Part shown: positions 11,431 through 22,520 of the stretch, piece by piece | Numbering within the stretch: position 1 is the first letter of the stretch | Layout of the letters: each line of letters opens with the position of its first letter | NCBI RefSeq assembly: GCF_042477335.2 | Contig: NC_091245.1 | Span: 28,964,501 to 29,028,500 of the forward strand | Reading direction: 5' to 3' | Origin: Ovis canadensis | Lineage: Eukaryota > Chordata > Mammalia > Artiodactyla > Bovidae | Length of the DNA: 64,000 nucleotides | Notes under the pieces: generated by a model | The model's input: the letters and a program-made list of their open reading frames with translations, nothing else | The model's database searches: none | Told to the model about the DNA's origin: nothing | Made by a program: the position numbers and the translations under genes

Positions 11431-14189
11431 TCTTCCTCTTCGGGTTCCTTCTGTGGTCAGCTTTAGGAGTCAAGAGTTCCAAGAAGAGGTCAAGTCGAGA
11501 ACCAGACCTTTTTCTGTACTCTATATCCTCCCCAACTGCCCCAGCCAAGTTCACATGGAACCCTGGAGCAACGGAGCAGGAAGGGACTATAGGTCATCCC
11601 AACCAAGTGCTTCCCATTTTACAGATGGGGAAACCGAGGCTCAGAGCCAAGGGCTGGGCCCACATGCATTGAGTCTGTACAATGGTGTGTGTGTTTGCTC
11701 CAGACAGGGCTAACCATAACCACCAAAAAAATTCAGGCCATACAGGAAATGCATTATTCAGTGAACGGACTGAAGGCTCCTCTCAGTGCATCTGACTCAA
11801 ATGCTGACTTTAAAAACACAGCTCGTAATGCTAACACAATCCGCCTCGACCCACCGGAAACCTTCTGAAGGAATAACCCTTTAGAGTTAAGGGGATGACG
11901 GAGAAAAGAAGAAAACAGATGCTTCAAGTGACTTTAAACTAAAAGACCACTGGGTCAGGGTTGTATTTTTTCCACCCCATCCCACCCCAGGCCTCTGTTT
12001 TCTTTCAGTTTCTTATAAGGCTGTAGGACACCAAAGCAGCCACAAAACTCCCCCCACCCCGACTCTTTTCTGCTTCCCTTAACTCAGTAACCCAGCTATC
12101 AGTCCCGGACTTTGCTTCTAATGCTGAAAGCATTTTTTTTTTTTCATTGTAAACTATTAAGTCGGACAGCGGCTGTTGATAAACAAGAAGTCCGTTTTTA
12201 AACTGCTAGAATCATTAGCACAGGGAAGGCGAAAAGCACAAACATTTCAGGAGTTTGCTCTTTTTTCCTGGCCCTAGTATCACAGCTGGGTTTCTGCATG
12301 TTGCAGTTGAATTTTTCAAAGCCCAGGGCAGAATTTGTTTCATTTCTTCTCCCCCTTGAACTGAATGTCTTTGTTTCTTTAAACACAAAAATAAACTACC
12401 CCCTACAAGAAGAAACAGCACAAGTCTCCAGGTCCAAATTAATTGCAACTAAAATCTGTATTAGGAAAAAAAATTACCAAACCACACATTCTAATTTAAC
12501 TTTGAATATAATCATAGATATAAGGTGAAGTTGTTGAAGTACTACCATCTCAGCTTCAAAACAGAGAATTCTTTTCTAGGAAACTTGAGAGAAAGAAGGG
12601 AAATTATCTTCCCTACGCAAAAGTCCCAGTTAGTGACTGGTCCATTTACAAATAAAGTTGGTATTTATTTGTTTGGTTTTTTTTTTTCCTAATCCTATCC
12701 AAAAAAGGATGGAAAACCCCATTCCAAACTTTAGTTTCTCCCCTTTTCTAGGATGCTTGCCAAACTCCACAAAATAAAACCGAGGAAAATGACGATAATT
12801 ATGCAACATTCAGAACAAAGAACATCAGAATATATTTTTTTAAATGATTCATTGTGCACTTATGCCTGTAATGGGATTTTAACGCACTGTAAAAATAAGT
12901 GTGCTGCCTCACTCAGCTTCTCACGCAACTGTAACGCAGGGAGATGAAGAACTTAAAGATGGGGTGAGTTTTGGTTTTTTCCTAAAGGAGGAGATGTGTG
13001 AAGGGAAACCATGGTGTATAAAGAAACATGTTTTTTAATCAGAGGTGGAGCAACACAGCCTATCGATATAATTCCACAGCTAAGACAGTCCTGAGACCTC
13101 AGCCCAGCCAAGCACTACAGGTAAACGAGTCAGCAATAAGGAAGCGTAAGTAGTTATGATCTCAAGTGCTGGTTCCCTTTCCATTTTGCACTCCAGGTCT
13201 TAGCAGCTTCTACAGAGCTTGGGAGGCAGAAAGGGAAGAGAAATTCTAGCCACCCAAGATTCTTTGGGAATCTTTGGGGATTGTATTTCCGCTACATGTC
13301 TATAAAAGATTTGTCGGATACATAATTCTTATGACTGTAGACGCAACATGTTCCTATCTTATTTGTGTACCCACACACATACATGTTTCTCTTTGTCTCA
13401 CTGAGCCTGACATTTGGCCAGCAGGTTTTTCTCCCCCTTATTTGAAACCTCAAGCACTGAAGAAATTTGGATCTGATTATTTCCGGATCACAGGACCAGC
13501 ACTTTAAAATGGATGAAATGCAAGCAAATTGCCCACTAGAGCCGGAGGGGGTAAATGCTTTCAAAATAACTCATACCTTTCTATTATGGATGTGCTGGCC
13601 TCTCCGAAACCTCCCCAGAACATCACAGTGGCTTCTCATTCAAATGAAGAAACTCTACAAGGTAATGCCAACCAAAACCGTCACGTCTTACTCTCCACCT
13701 CCAGTCCCTAGTGCGCCTGCACACAACCTACAACTGCATTCCTTCTTTGTTTTCATTTTTAAAGAAAAAAATACATATGCTTTTTCTTTAAGTTACACGA
13801 TTGACTACTTTGGGAATTTTTAGCCACAGTACGATGGCTGTTTACTAACGGCAGGGTCCACACTGGTCATGATCATCAGCCTTTTTATTTGCTAGGATGT
13901 GTCCAGTCTCAGCACACTGTGAAAAGGGTCCAGTGAGTTGTTGAGAATTATCTGGTTTGGTCTGAGAGCAGCAATTCTGATCAAACAGAATCATCTGGTA
14001 ATCTAAGAAGTTTTCTAACAATGGCACAGATACTTGTTACCAAATTCCGAAGATTTGAGACAGAAGAAATACCAACAGCAAAAATAGTTTAAATTCTCTG
14101 GGAACGCTTGGGAAGCCGTCATGAACGCCAGCTCTCAGCCACCAACACACACACATAGAAGGCACTAGTTGTGGAATGGGAAGCCTTAG

Positions 14190-14280
14190 AAACTGCCACT
14201 TACTCTCTGTAGCCTTAAGCACATCCTTGAACCTGAATGTCTTCATCTATAAAATTGGAATCACAGTAGTAAGAGCCAGG
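14190..14280 (+). repeat. MIR SINE relic
   Basis: 'ctgccacttactctctgtag' is followed by 'cttcatctataaaattggaa'. Short and diverged. Confidence 0.6.
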
Positions 14281-15079
14281 ATCTGCCTGCAGATACAAAC
14301 TGCAAAGAGCTTTTACATCTGTCCTCTCAGAACAGCCCACAAGGTAGGCAGGGCTCAGCTGGCATGAGGCTGATGAAAGAACGTGTGGAGGACACAGGCT
14401 GAAAACTGCACAGAGAGCGAGCTTCGCGGAGCCAGCGCCACAAAGCCGACCGCCTCCATAAAGTCCAGATGTTTACCTTCTTTCCTTGTCAGAACTTCCA
14501 CAAGCAGAGTGTTGGGTGTTTAATAAAAAGAAAGAAAAAGCGCAGCATCTGGTAATTTGGCCTTTTCAGCTGTTTGGAATCTGGATAAACGGGACTCTGC
14601 CATAAACAGATCGTGATTCTTATTGTAAATGATGACAATGTTAGTCCATGACGTTGCACCAAGGGTCTGTCCGGGAAACAAGACGGCAGAGCATCTGAAA
14701 CCTGATTCCAAACCAAGCAATACTGTCGTCTCTCTGGTCACCGGGGAAGCACTGGCCGCAGAAGACCTGCCGCTTGGCCCCTCTCAGCTTCCTCTGGCTA
14801 GGACACCAGTTAACAGTCGCGAGAGTCAACAATTTAAAAAATCAAACCTTTCTCCCTCCTCGCCCTACCCTCTTTGTCTCAAATAGAGCTGACCATAACG
14901 GCGCCCTACACGAATTAATAAACGTGAATCCTTCTTCCTTTTCAGTTTATATTCTTACAACTGTTTCATTTTCCCTTGGGAAGGAAGCATTATTACCTCT
15001 TGTGCAAATGAAAAACCAGCGGTTGAGAACGTTAAACACATCACAAGAGCCATCTCCAAAATAACCAGGCACTGAGGTG

Positions 15080-15215
15080 GCCCTTTGACACCTTATATCA
15101 CTAATACTCTCCTCAGTCTTTCTGTCTCACGGTAGATTTACAAATGAAGAAACTAAGGCTCAGAGAAGGAAATAACTTCCCCAAGTCCCACGGATCCTAG
15201 GTGGCAGGGTCTTAC
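15080..15215 (-). repeat. MIR SINE relic (antisense)
   Basis: 'tttacaaatgaagaaactaa' is followed by 'aacttccccaagtcccac', as in a reversed MIR. Confidence 0.65.
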
Positions 15216-15519
15216 AATTTCCAGCACGGTCAATAAATATTTTTCAGTTGGTATTCTTGTCTTCTGTTTCCAGTAAGCCTGAGACTTGGAGCTAGACACC
15301 AAATATTCAAAGGGTTATGAGGTCTAGGGAGTATCTAGGTGGGAACAAGGGCAGCAAGAAGGTTTCTTTTATGGCCTCTTTGAGAAGGTTGCCCAGCTCT
15401 GATTTTCTCTCAGACCACTGTGTAGCTTGACTACAGGGGAAAAAATTGCCTAGAAAGACAGAAGTCGAGTCAGAAGCCTCTTCAGGCCTAGGTCCATAAG
15501 CTATGGGCTGGCCAGAGAC

Positions 15520-15605
15520 CCCCACCCAGTAGGCCTCAGTTTCCTCATCTTTTAAATGGGTATGACAAATCTGACCCCAACCAGCCTCATTGGAGGCTGT
15601 GAAGA
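15520..15605 (+). repeat. MIR SINE relic
   Basis: The core 'cctcagtttcctcatctttt' then 'aaatgggtatgac' marks a sense MIR fragment. Confidence 0.65.
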
Positions 15606-17327
15606 AAACAGAAGCCTCTTACAAAAAGCTTAATCAGTACAACCATCTTAAGGTACAAAGAAAGAGGTGATTTCTCCCATTCTTTTACCCTCCTCTGCCC
15701 TTTCCAAACACAATCCTGATTTAGAGATCTCATATTTTAGACACTGGGGGCATGCGGATAAAAATAATTGGGGTTTAGGAGAATGGACATCAGAAAGTTG
15801 TACACAACAAATGCATCCACATGAAAGGTCTCCAACCAGGGCTTGGAACAAAGGCTATGTTTGGGAGAGCAATTTATTAGGTCTGCAGAGAACTGAGATC
15901 TTCAGTTGACAGCTTTTTTTTTTTTCAAACACAAAATGTTGCAAGAGGGTATCTATTTAAGGGAGGATTGTCTACAGGAGGCGGGCAAGTGAGGGAGCTC
16001 AGAGCTGCAAATATTACTCATGTCTTGCTGCACAGCCCTCCTCTCTTCCTAGTAAAAGGGAACCTCATGTGCGTATTCCAACAATAATATGCTAAAGCAT
16101 TTTCCTCCCTATCCTTTAAAAATGACTTCTATCTCTTGGAAAAGAGACTGAATTTAAAACAACAGACAAGAAATAGTGCTCTCCTACAAAGTCAGGTATT
16201 TTCATTAAAAAGCAAAAAGTATTTATGTTTATTTCACTTTACCAGTCTTTACCAGTCTTTGAATTAGAGAGGTGGTTTGTTTTTGTTTTTTTTTTTTACC
16301 CTAAAGGAGCTCTCATCCCTAAAAGTAAGCCACCCTACCATTTCTAAGTTGCCAATTGATGCTAAAGTAATGATGCCTATAGAGCCATTAAACAAACTTT
16401 TTGTCTTCCTTAAGAATCAGCTAGAAATAGAACCAAGAGGTCCCAAACAATGAAATAATAAAAAAAAAAAAACAAAGCTTTGCTTTTTCCCAGGGAAAAA
16501 ATGTAGATGAGGGGAAAGATATAGTGCCTCAACAATTTCCCCAATTTCTGGTTAATTATCTGTCAGTGTGAAACTTATAAATAATGGCTCAATAATAATT
16601 AACTGCAATGAGAAGAACGTGTTCATGAGAATCCAGCCTGGTCACTGACTTTGACCCATTAATTATACTGAAGCCTGCACCTTATACCCACCAGCCTCAC
16701 TGGGTAGAGGAAGGGTATTACAAACTAACTTTTGACCAAAGACTGCTGCTGAAGCATCAAGTACATAACAGCCATTGTTAAAGTCAGGACTTCACTCAGG
16801 CTAGACTACAGATTCATAAAATTTTCCACCAGGAATCCAGAAATCATCTGGTATAATTAATTCCTTACTTGACAGATCGGGAAACTGAGGTCCCAACAGG
16901 GGAGGGGCCTGGCTGAAGGCTTCTGGTTTTTTGTCACTGCGGAAGACTAGAATACTTCAAAGTATGCTGTTAGCAGGTTCAGAGACAGACATACTCGAGT
17001 TGCTACTCATCCTAATTTATAATAAGGTTTTGACAAATTTCACACAACTTTTATCAGAAACATACAGAAGCAAAATTATGTAATCTGAGCCTTCTAAACA
17101 CACATCTCCCCGCCAGATAGGCTTACTGAGTTTAAATTAGGTGCTTTCTAAACAGTCACCATTTCAGAATGACAAGCGAGTCCCAGACATCTTGAGAGAA
17201 AACTGATGAACTCTGGAGAAAGTTCTACCAAGTGCTTGGGAAGATTCCTACAAAGGCCTGCGGTAGAATCAGACTACCCGAATCTCTCCACGCCCGTGGC
17301 CAGGCACGTCGGCGGGGCCATACTTAC

Positions 17328-17589
17328 CCTTCCCGGCGGCAGCGGCGGAGGCCTTGGACGGACCGTAGTCTCGGGGACTCCGGGGCCGGAGGAGGTCGTG
17401 GGAGCGCGGTGGCGCGGGAGGCCGGGGCAGCAAGTCACGCGGACCTCCCTCCCCGCAGCCCCCGCCGCTCACGGTGACCCTGAAGGCCATGTGCGGGCCG
17501 AGGCCAGCGGGCCCCCGGCCGGGACCTGGAGCGCCGGGGGCCTCCTTTGGCCTCTTGTCTGAGTGCGCCTCGGCCACTTCGCAGTGCAT
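17328..17589 (-). CDS. GLIS1: GLIS1 first coding exon (long-isoform N-terminus)
   Basis: GLIS1 is a nuclear GLI-similar transcription factor with five C2H2 zinc fingers. This exon encodes only the N-terminal 87 residues of the long isoform, upstream of the fingers. The frame opens MHCEVAEA and includes SDKRPKEAPGAPG, HMAFRV, VSGGGCG and RPRSPRDYG. These match the human long isoform as I remember it, with scattered substitutions and a local alanine run (residues about 82-85) near the exon end. The ATG at 17587-17589 has G at -3. The exon ends in phase 1 at 17328 before a strong GTAAGTA donor, so the next codon is G|NN; human continues with Val there. The acceptor is at 17632 (pyrimidine tract, then CGCAG). 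The N-terminal region has no known domain. Confidence 0.93.
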
Positions 17590-17631
17590 GGCGCCGGGGC
17601 GGGGCGCACCGCTGGGGGTCGCGCCGGGCTT
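17590..17631 (-). other. GLIS1: 5' leader part of the GLIS1 first coding exon
   Basis: These 42 bases lie between the acceptor (tgtgctttctccccaccgcag on the minus strand, ending at 17632) and the start codon. They form 14 codons with no stop, in frame with the downstream protein, so the reading frame is open through the splice junction. Usually read as untranslated; see the finding on a possible N-terminal extension. Confidence 0.7.
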
Positions 17632-17879
17632 CTGCGGTGGGGAGAAAGCACAGGCGCGTCAGAATGAGCGGAGCGATCCCCTTCTGGTCCAGGGGGCGAT
17701 GATTGAGCAGGTCACCATCCCTCCGTTTATTCCTCCTTAGCGCCACCACACTCACCCTAACGTGACAAACCTACCTGATCCACGGAAAAGTCCCGTCCAG
17801 GGCGCAGGAACGCCTAGGATGTCCTTCCCTGACTAGTGGAGGGCCCAGCTACCCAATCTGCCCCCATCCAGTCCTCTTT

Positions 17880-17945
17880 GGAAGAATGGGGAAACTGAGG
17901 CCTCGAGAAGGGAGAGCGCCTGTGCGCAGTCACCCAGTGGGACAC
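17880..17945 (-). repeat. MIR relic inside the CpG island
   Basis: 'aatggggaaactgaggcctc' followed by 'gcgcagtcacccagtggg' fits a reversed MIR whose CpGs are preserved. It lies in the first intron of GLIS1. Confidence 0.5.
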
Positions 17946-18615
17946 GGAGCTGACGGCAGAGATTCCCGGAGCAGGGTACTGGCAAAGCCGCGGAGACTGC
18001 TCGGAATGGGTCAGGGGCTGCACACTTCGCCTCGTGGGTGCTCTGGGATACTGATGAGGGCAGGGACAGCCGACTACGCACCCGCAGGCCCGCGGGCAGA
18101 CCCTCTGAGATACCAACACCACACAAGCTGCGAAAATGGGAGTCGGAGGATGTGTGCTCACTCCCGCAACGTGAACCCATACACGCACGGAGACGCACAC
18201 TACGCGCCGCGGAGAAAACGAACCTATCGCGCGTGCAAACCTGCAAAAAGTCGACAGCCCATGCACTCCCGCTCCCACGCACACCAAACACACCCCGCAA
18301 GTGCACACTCGGGGACAAGACGTGCCATACATTCTACTTTCATACACCAGCTCAGTCAGCAACACTAGTAGCTGCATAGTCTCACGCTCACCATGCGCGA
18401 GCGCTGGGTGCCCCTCCACGGAGCCTTGGGCCTTCCATCCTTCCTCCTGGAAAACGGACCCGGGGCCCCAAACTCTCCTTTCCCCTCGTGCTCCCCGCGC
18501 GATCCCAAAACTCCCCAATTCACCATTCCTGGGACACCAGCCTAGTCTGTCGGCCAGGGGCCCTCCCCCTTCCCGGGCCGCGGGCCGCACCCCCTCTCAC
18601 CTCGCCCCCACTCAC

Positions 18616-18760
18616 CGCGCAGCGGCTGCTGCAGCTCGCTCGCGGGGCGCACGGCTCGGCGCGCCTCCACTGGCGCGGCAGCCCCCGCAGCCGCAGCGTC
18701 CAGCGGGGAGGCATCCCGGAGGTGGGGGCGGGGCCGCAGCCTGCCTGACAGCCTCTCCAG
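18616..18760 (-). other. GLIS1: Probable GLIS1 first exon (5' boundary unknown)
   Basis: A near-consensus donor, CGCG|GTGAGTGGGG, puts an exon end at 18616 on the minus strand, about 1 kb upstream of the acceptor of the first coding exon. A second donor, GAG|GTGAGAGG, lies 15 bases downstream. GC boxes and a CCAAT box lie just upstream, so the transcription start is probably near 18.7-18.8 kb. The right end given here is a guess. The exon would normally be untranslated, though its frame is open and phase-matched with the next exon. Confidence 0.45.
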
Positions 18761-18816
18761 CCACTAACTCGCTGCGGCCGCCCCGCCGAGGCCAATCGCG
18801 GCGCGAGGGCGGGGCC
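18724..18816 (-). promoter_or_regulatory. GLIS1: GLIS1 core-promoter cluster: two GC boxes and a CCAAT box
   Basis: GGGGGCGGGGC (18724-18734) and GGGCGGGGCC (18807-18816) are Sp1/KLF-type GC boxes. CCAAT at 18792-18796 (GGCCAATCGC) is an NF-Y-type site. No TATA box is obvious, as expected for a CpG-island promoter. Assignment to GLIS1 is by position. Confidence 0.5.
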
Positions 18817-19451
18817 TCCGCGGCTGCGGGCCAGGGCCAGCCGCGCGCGAGGCAGGCCGGAGCGTTTGACAGGCGGCGCCCGGTGGCGCTGGGTGCTGCC
18901 CGGGCCCCCCTCCGCCCGCTGCCTATCAGGGATAGCCCGCGGGGCGGCGCTGCAGGCTGCAGAGCCTGGGCACTGTAGTCGGGGCTGGGCCGGCCAGGGG
19001 GGCGAGAGGCACTCCGTATCAGGAGAGCTGAATCAACCTGTCTCTTCTTCGCCTCTCCCAGGGGCTGAGACAAGACCCGTCTTCCCTCGTCCAGCGTCAG
19101 TTTTCTCCTGGTCAAATGGGACCAGCCAAGCCTGCTAACGTGGAGGCAGTGGAAGGAAAAGTGCTTTCAGAGTTTCCTTGCAGAATACAACCTGCTCCCA
19201 CAGATTTCTCAGCGGGTCAGCAGCGAAGTTGGGACCCCAACCCAGGGCTTTCAGACTACTTTTCTTAAGTTTCTGTTTCTGTGGTGTTTTTCACCGAAAA
19301 GAAACCAGACTAGAGTGTCTCCTTCCAAAGTTAAAGGATAAACAAAAATAGATATCCAGATCCCAGCTAGAAAATACCCCCAAGTGAATCTGTGAATCTC
19401 TCTGGGAGCAGAGTCCCTGAACCTCGATTTTTAGCGAGCCCCCAGGAGATC

Positions 19452-19512
19452 CTGGGCTGGAGAATTCCACAGACTGAAGAGCCTGGTGGGCTACAGTCCA
19501 TGCAGTCCATCA
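19452..19512 (+). repeat. Short Bov-A SINE fragment next to the GLIS1 promoter
   Basis: Only the middle of the element is left: 'ctggagaattccacagactg' and 'agcctggtgggctacagtcc'. No head, tail or clear duplication was seen. It marks the right edge of the SINE-free stretch. Confidence 0.75.
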
Positions 19513-20084
19513 GGACCTGGGACCTGGTTCCCCTGCAGTCCGGCTTCCCTCACAGACAGCAGTGTTGCAGCAAGTCCTGCCCGGTGAGTAGAAAGAACGC
19601 TGGAGGAAGAGCAAGACCTCTGGGCAACTGGAAACAGTAGGTCAGTTCCCATCTCCGAACCTCAGTTTCCCCCTGGGTAAAATGGGGTTAACTCCCCGTG
19701 TCAGGTCTATCTAAGGTTACCGGAGGCTCCAGCCAGGCCTCTGAGATGGTGTCTGTATTTCATGTCTGCTTGCCGCACTCCTCACTGTTTGCTGATGATC
19801 TGGACCCACTTCAAGAACCCTGCTTGGCTCTTCACTCTTTGAAGAAAGATGTCTGGTCTCTTTGGCCTTGGTCTCACATTTAAAAATGTTTATGGAGCCC
19901 CTTCCTACTACACACCCAGGTCAGGTCTCACAACATAGGATTCTACACAGGGTAAGAGACCTCAAACAGCATCCCTGAATTCTTAGAAAGCCAGGACATT
20001 AGAATTACCAAATCCTAAAATCTAATTTCCTGTCATTGATTAAACATAGCATCTTACAGTTAGCAATAACAGCAGGAAGGACCT

Positions 20085-20225
20085 TGGAAATTTTGTTAGG
20101 CCCACCTCCACATTCAGAGGAGAGATGTGACTGGCCCATAGCAGTATGGTGGGGTGTGGCAGAACTGGCTCTGGAACCCAGGCTTCCTGACTCCCACTCC
20201 AGCACTCTTCCTCCTGTGCCAACCA
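20085..20225 (-). repeat. MIR/MIR3-like relic
   Basis: 'cattcagaggagagatgtgactggcccatag' type text runs into 'ggaacccaggcttcctgact', an arrangement seen in reversed MIR-family copies. Diverged. Confidence 0.45.
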
Positions 20226-20739
20226 TGATGTCTCTGGTAGATGCAGTATGCCAGCCCCGCCCATCACGCATAGTCCAGGGGCCATGGGCTGCATAGGGCA
20301 CCTCAAAGGTTTTGCCTCTATCCAGGGACTTGGAGTTGGGGATTTCTGCTACTTTTATGGCAGGAGAGAAAGGGGTAGAAAGGAGTCAAGAGTAGCTCAC
20401 CAGCCCCTCCAATGCACCACCAGATGCTCCTTCCCCATTCCCTCACTCTTCTGAAGTGCCAGGGCCAGCTTTGGCACCCATAGGCCATGTGGCTTTTAGT
20501 AAATCAAAATCTCATTCTGGACCTCAGTTTCTCCCTCAAAAAGCTGGAGGGTTGGGAAAAGATTCCCGGCCTTTCCCATTCTGCCCTTTGGTGAGGCCAG
20601 GAACCAGGAACTGAGTTCTTTGCTTCTCTCCTTACCACAGACACACACACAGAACACTGCACACTCAGTCAGAACTCAGAAAATATTTGCTGAAGAAGTC
20701 ACTTAAACCAACTGGCACTGCAGACAAAGACTTCAGATT

Positions 20740-20920
20740 TCCAAGATGCAGCAACAACTCATTCAGTTATTCTTTGCTGAGCACCTACTGCTGATCCAGT
20801 TTCCATGCCTGAGTTGGGGACATGGAGATCCTGCCTTTCCCTCAGTGAATTCACAGCTCCACCCCACCAGGACAGATGTGAAGTCTGGCAAAGTAATGAG
20901 AAGCTTAATCTACTCAATAG
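20740..20920 (-). repeat. L2 LINE relic (antisense)
   Basis: 'ttctttgctgagcacctact' followed by 'gagatcctgcctttccctca' corresponds to the complement of the L2 3' end. Confidence 0.55.
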
Positions 20921-21058
20921 AACAGACCACTTAAACGTAGTATGTGGCAGGACCTCTTTGGGGATATACTGAATCCAGGGGGTATATGCTTTTTTTTTTT
21001 TTTTCCCTAGAAGGAAACACAAGAAAGTGTTAACAGGGGTTAAAGAAATGGAAGACTC

Positions 21059-21078
21059 GGGGGTGGGGTGGGGTGGGG
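21059..21078 (+). other. Predicted G-quadruplex
   Basis: Four runs of four or five G separated by single T residues (G5-T-G4-T-G4-T-G4). Single-base loops predict a very stable quadruplex. It lies about 2.3 kb upstream of the GLIS1 CC-box/GC-box cluster. Confidence 0.7.
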
Positions 21079-21439
21079 TGTGGTGGGAAGCCTGTACTTT
21101 ACATTTTACACTTCTCTGAACTGTTCATTTTTTCTAACAATATATATTCTCCTCTCTCCCTTTCAACAGGAGTTATTTAAGAGTAGTAGGATTACAGATT
21201 TTAATGTTTTTCTTTATACTTTTAGTTTGAAAATAAAATTTGTTAATATTTTAATTGTCAAGAGCAAAACAAATAAAATTCACTTCTCCCTTTTGCAGGC
21301 CAGGCAACAATGTGTGCTTTTTTTACACCGGCCAATGTTCCTGCTCAACACACAGACTGTCTACTAGGTAATTCCATCTGTATCCATCTGCCAAAACAAA
21401 CATTATTTTCTCTTCTCTGACTCTGTTCCTCCCTCCTCT

Positions 21440-22105
21440 CCCACACTCCTGTATCTGATCTGCCATGAATACACCTAACAGCCCACCTCCTCTCCATCCT
21501 TCCTCACTGATACATCTCTTACCAACTCTTCTTCCTGCCTCTAGCCTTATCTTCTTCCCAATCATTCATTTCCCACATGCTGGTCTCCCTGTAAATCTCT
21601 AAAATATACATCTGACCATGTCACTTCCCTGTTTAAGCCTCATTAACAGCTCCCAGTGGCCATCTAAATAAAGTCAAACCATTTTCTCACAGCACTTCTT
21701 AGCTCTCTCCCATATTTCAAACACCTTGGAATATTTTGCATCTCCTAGAACACAGGACGTATGTTCATGCCTTCATAGCTTTGTATATTGTGCTTCCTAT
21801 GCTAACACTTTCCCTTTGGTCCCCCTCCATACTCCTTCATACTCCATACTCATTTAATACTCAAGTCAAGTGTCACTTTTCTGCAGAAGACTTCCTTGAA
21901 TCCTCTAGCTAAAATTATTTTCTTCTTGCACATTCTCACAGCAATCTCTGCTTCATTCTATCTTAGAACTTGTTATGCTGCTTTATAATAACCCATCAGT
22001 CTCTCCCTCTAGACTGAGAGCTTTGTAAACCTCTTTTGCCTTTGTAACTCCAGAACCTAAAACAGATTCAGGCAAAGTCAGCATGTTGATTGAATTATTA
22101 AAGAA
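21440..22105 (+). repeat. L2 LINE 3' region
   Basis: Collinear with the L2 3' end: 'gaccatgtcacttccctgtt', 'gaagacttccttgaatcctc', 'agactgagagctttgtaaac' and 'cagattcaggcaaagtcag'. Ancient and non-coding. Confidence 0.75.
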
Positions 22106-22329
22106 TGACCACTACTTCCTTTACTTACCTGCATTTCTAGCTAAGTGCTTCTTCACCCTACTGTGACCTCCCCCCTCAGCATGTTTATCCAGGGGGTATA
22201 AGCATATACTCAGCAAAAATAGAGAGTTCTATGTCTAGGGTCTCCTGTGTCCTGGAGACAGGAGGAAGGATAAGGAATAGAAGTGATAGCTGGTACACTG
22301 CTTTACCCTGCCTGTACTTCTTGCAGCAA

Positions 22330-22520
22330 GGGAATAATTAACATTTACTGGGGAAACTGCTGTATGCCAGGTACTATGGCTGACAGTCTCCACACATAAT
22401 CCATTCAATCCTAGTGACTCTGAGAAAAGGAGAATATCCTTCATCATATATAGGTAAAAAATAAAAGCTCAAAATTAAGTGACTTGCCAAAGTTCTCACA
22501 ATCAACAGTGTCCGCCTTCC
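22330..22520 (-). repeat. MIR SINE relic (antisense)
   Basis: 'attaacatttactggggaaa', 'ctgtatgccaggtactatgg' and 'aagtgacttgccaaagttct' in reversed MIR order. Confidence 0.65.

Larger units (their letters stand above)
1..17327 (-). other. GLIS1: GLIS1 intron following the first coding exon (partial)
   Basis: This is transcribed minus-strand intron, starting at the GTAAGTA donor at 17327 and running off the left edge. I found no further GLIS1 coding exon; in particular nothing resembles the next N-terminal exon or the zinc fingers. The left half (1-8.4 kb) carries L1M, BovB, CHR and Bov-tA repeats. The right half (8.4-17.3 kb) has only ancient MIR and DNA-transposon relics, and otherwise unique sequence. 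Unique stretches longer than 300 bases with no recognisable feature include 200-780, 2630-3090, 3480-4460, 6260-7370, 11.7-14.2 kb and 15.6-17.3 kb. Confidence 0.85.
17260..19010. promoter_or_regulatory. GLIS1: CpG island spanning the GLIS1 promoter and first exons
   Basis: CpG-dense DNA in two lobes: about 17.29-17.66 kb over the first coding exon and about 18.5-19.0 kb over the presumed transcription start, with a weaker bridge between them. It is by far the most CpG-rich segment of the window. GC-driven open frames of 160-260 codons on both strands are not genes. Human GLIS1 also starts in a CpG-rich region. Confidence 0.9.

Noticed and set aside
11175..11672. 165-codon plus-strand open frame
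   Set aside because: It runs through a MIR relic in an intron and shows no protein-family features.
17814..18590. 258-codon open frame on the minus strand inside the CpG island
   Set aside because: It lies wholly in the predicted first intron of GLIS1, includes a MIR remnant, and codon usage is that of a GC-rich non-coding island.
18301..18978. 225-codon open frame on the plus strand, possible divergent gene at the GLIS1 promoter
   Set aside because: It starts with GTG and is low-complexity (Ala, Arg, Pro, Gly) as expected of any frame through a CpG island. A divergent non-coding transcript remains possible but nothing in the sequence shows it.
18612..19115. 167-codon minus-strand open frame at the GLIS1 promoter
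   Set aside because: It is in a different frame from the GLIS1 protein and crosses the GC-box cluster; composition-driven.
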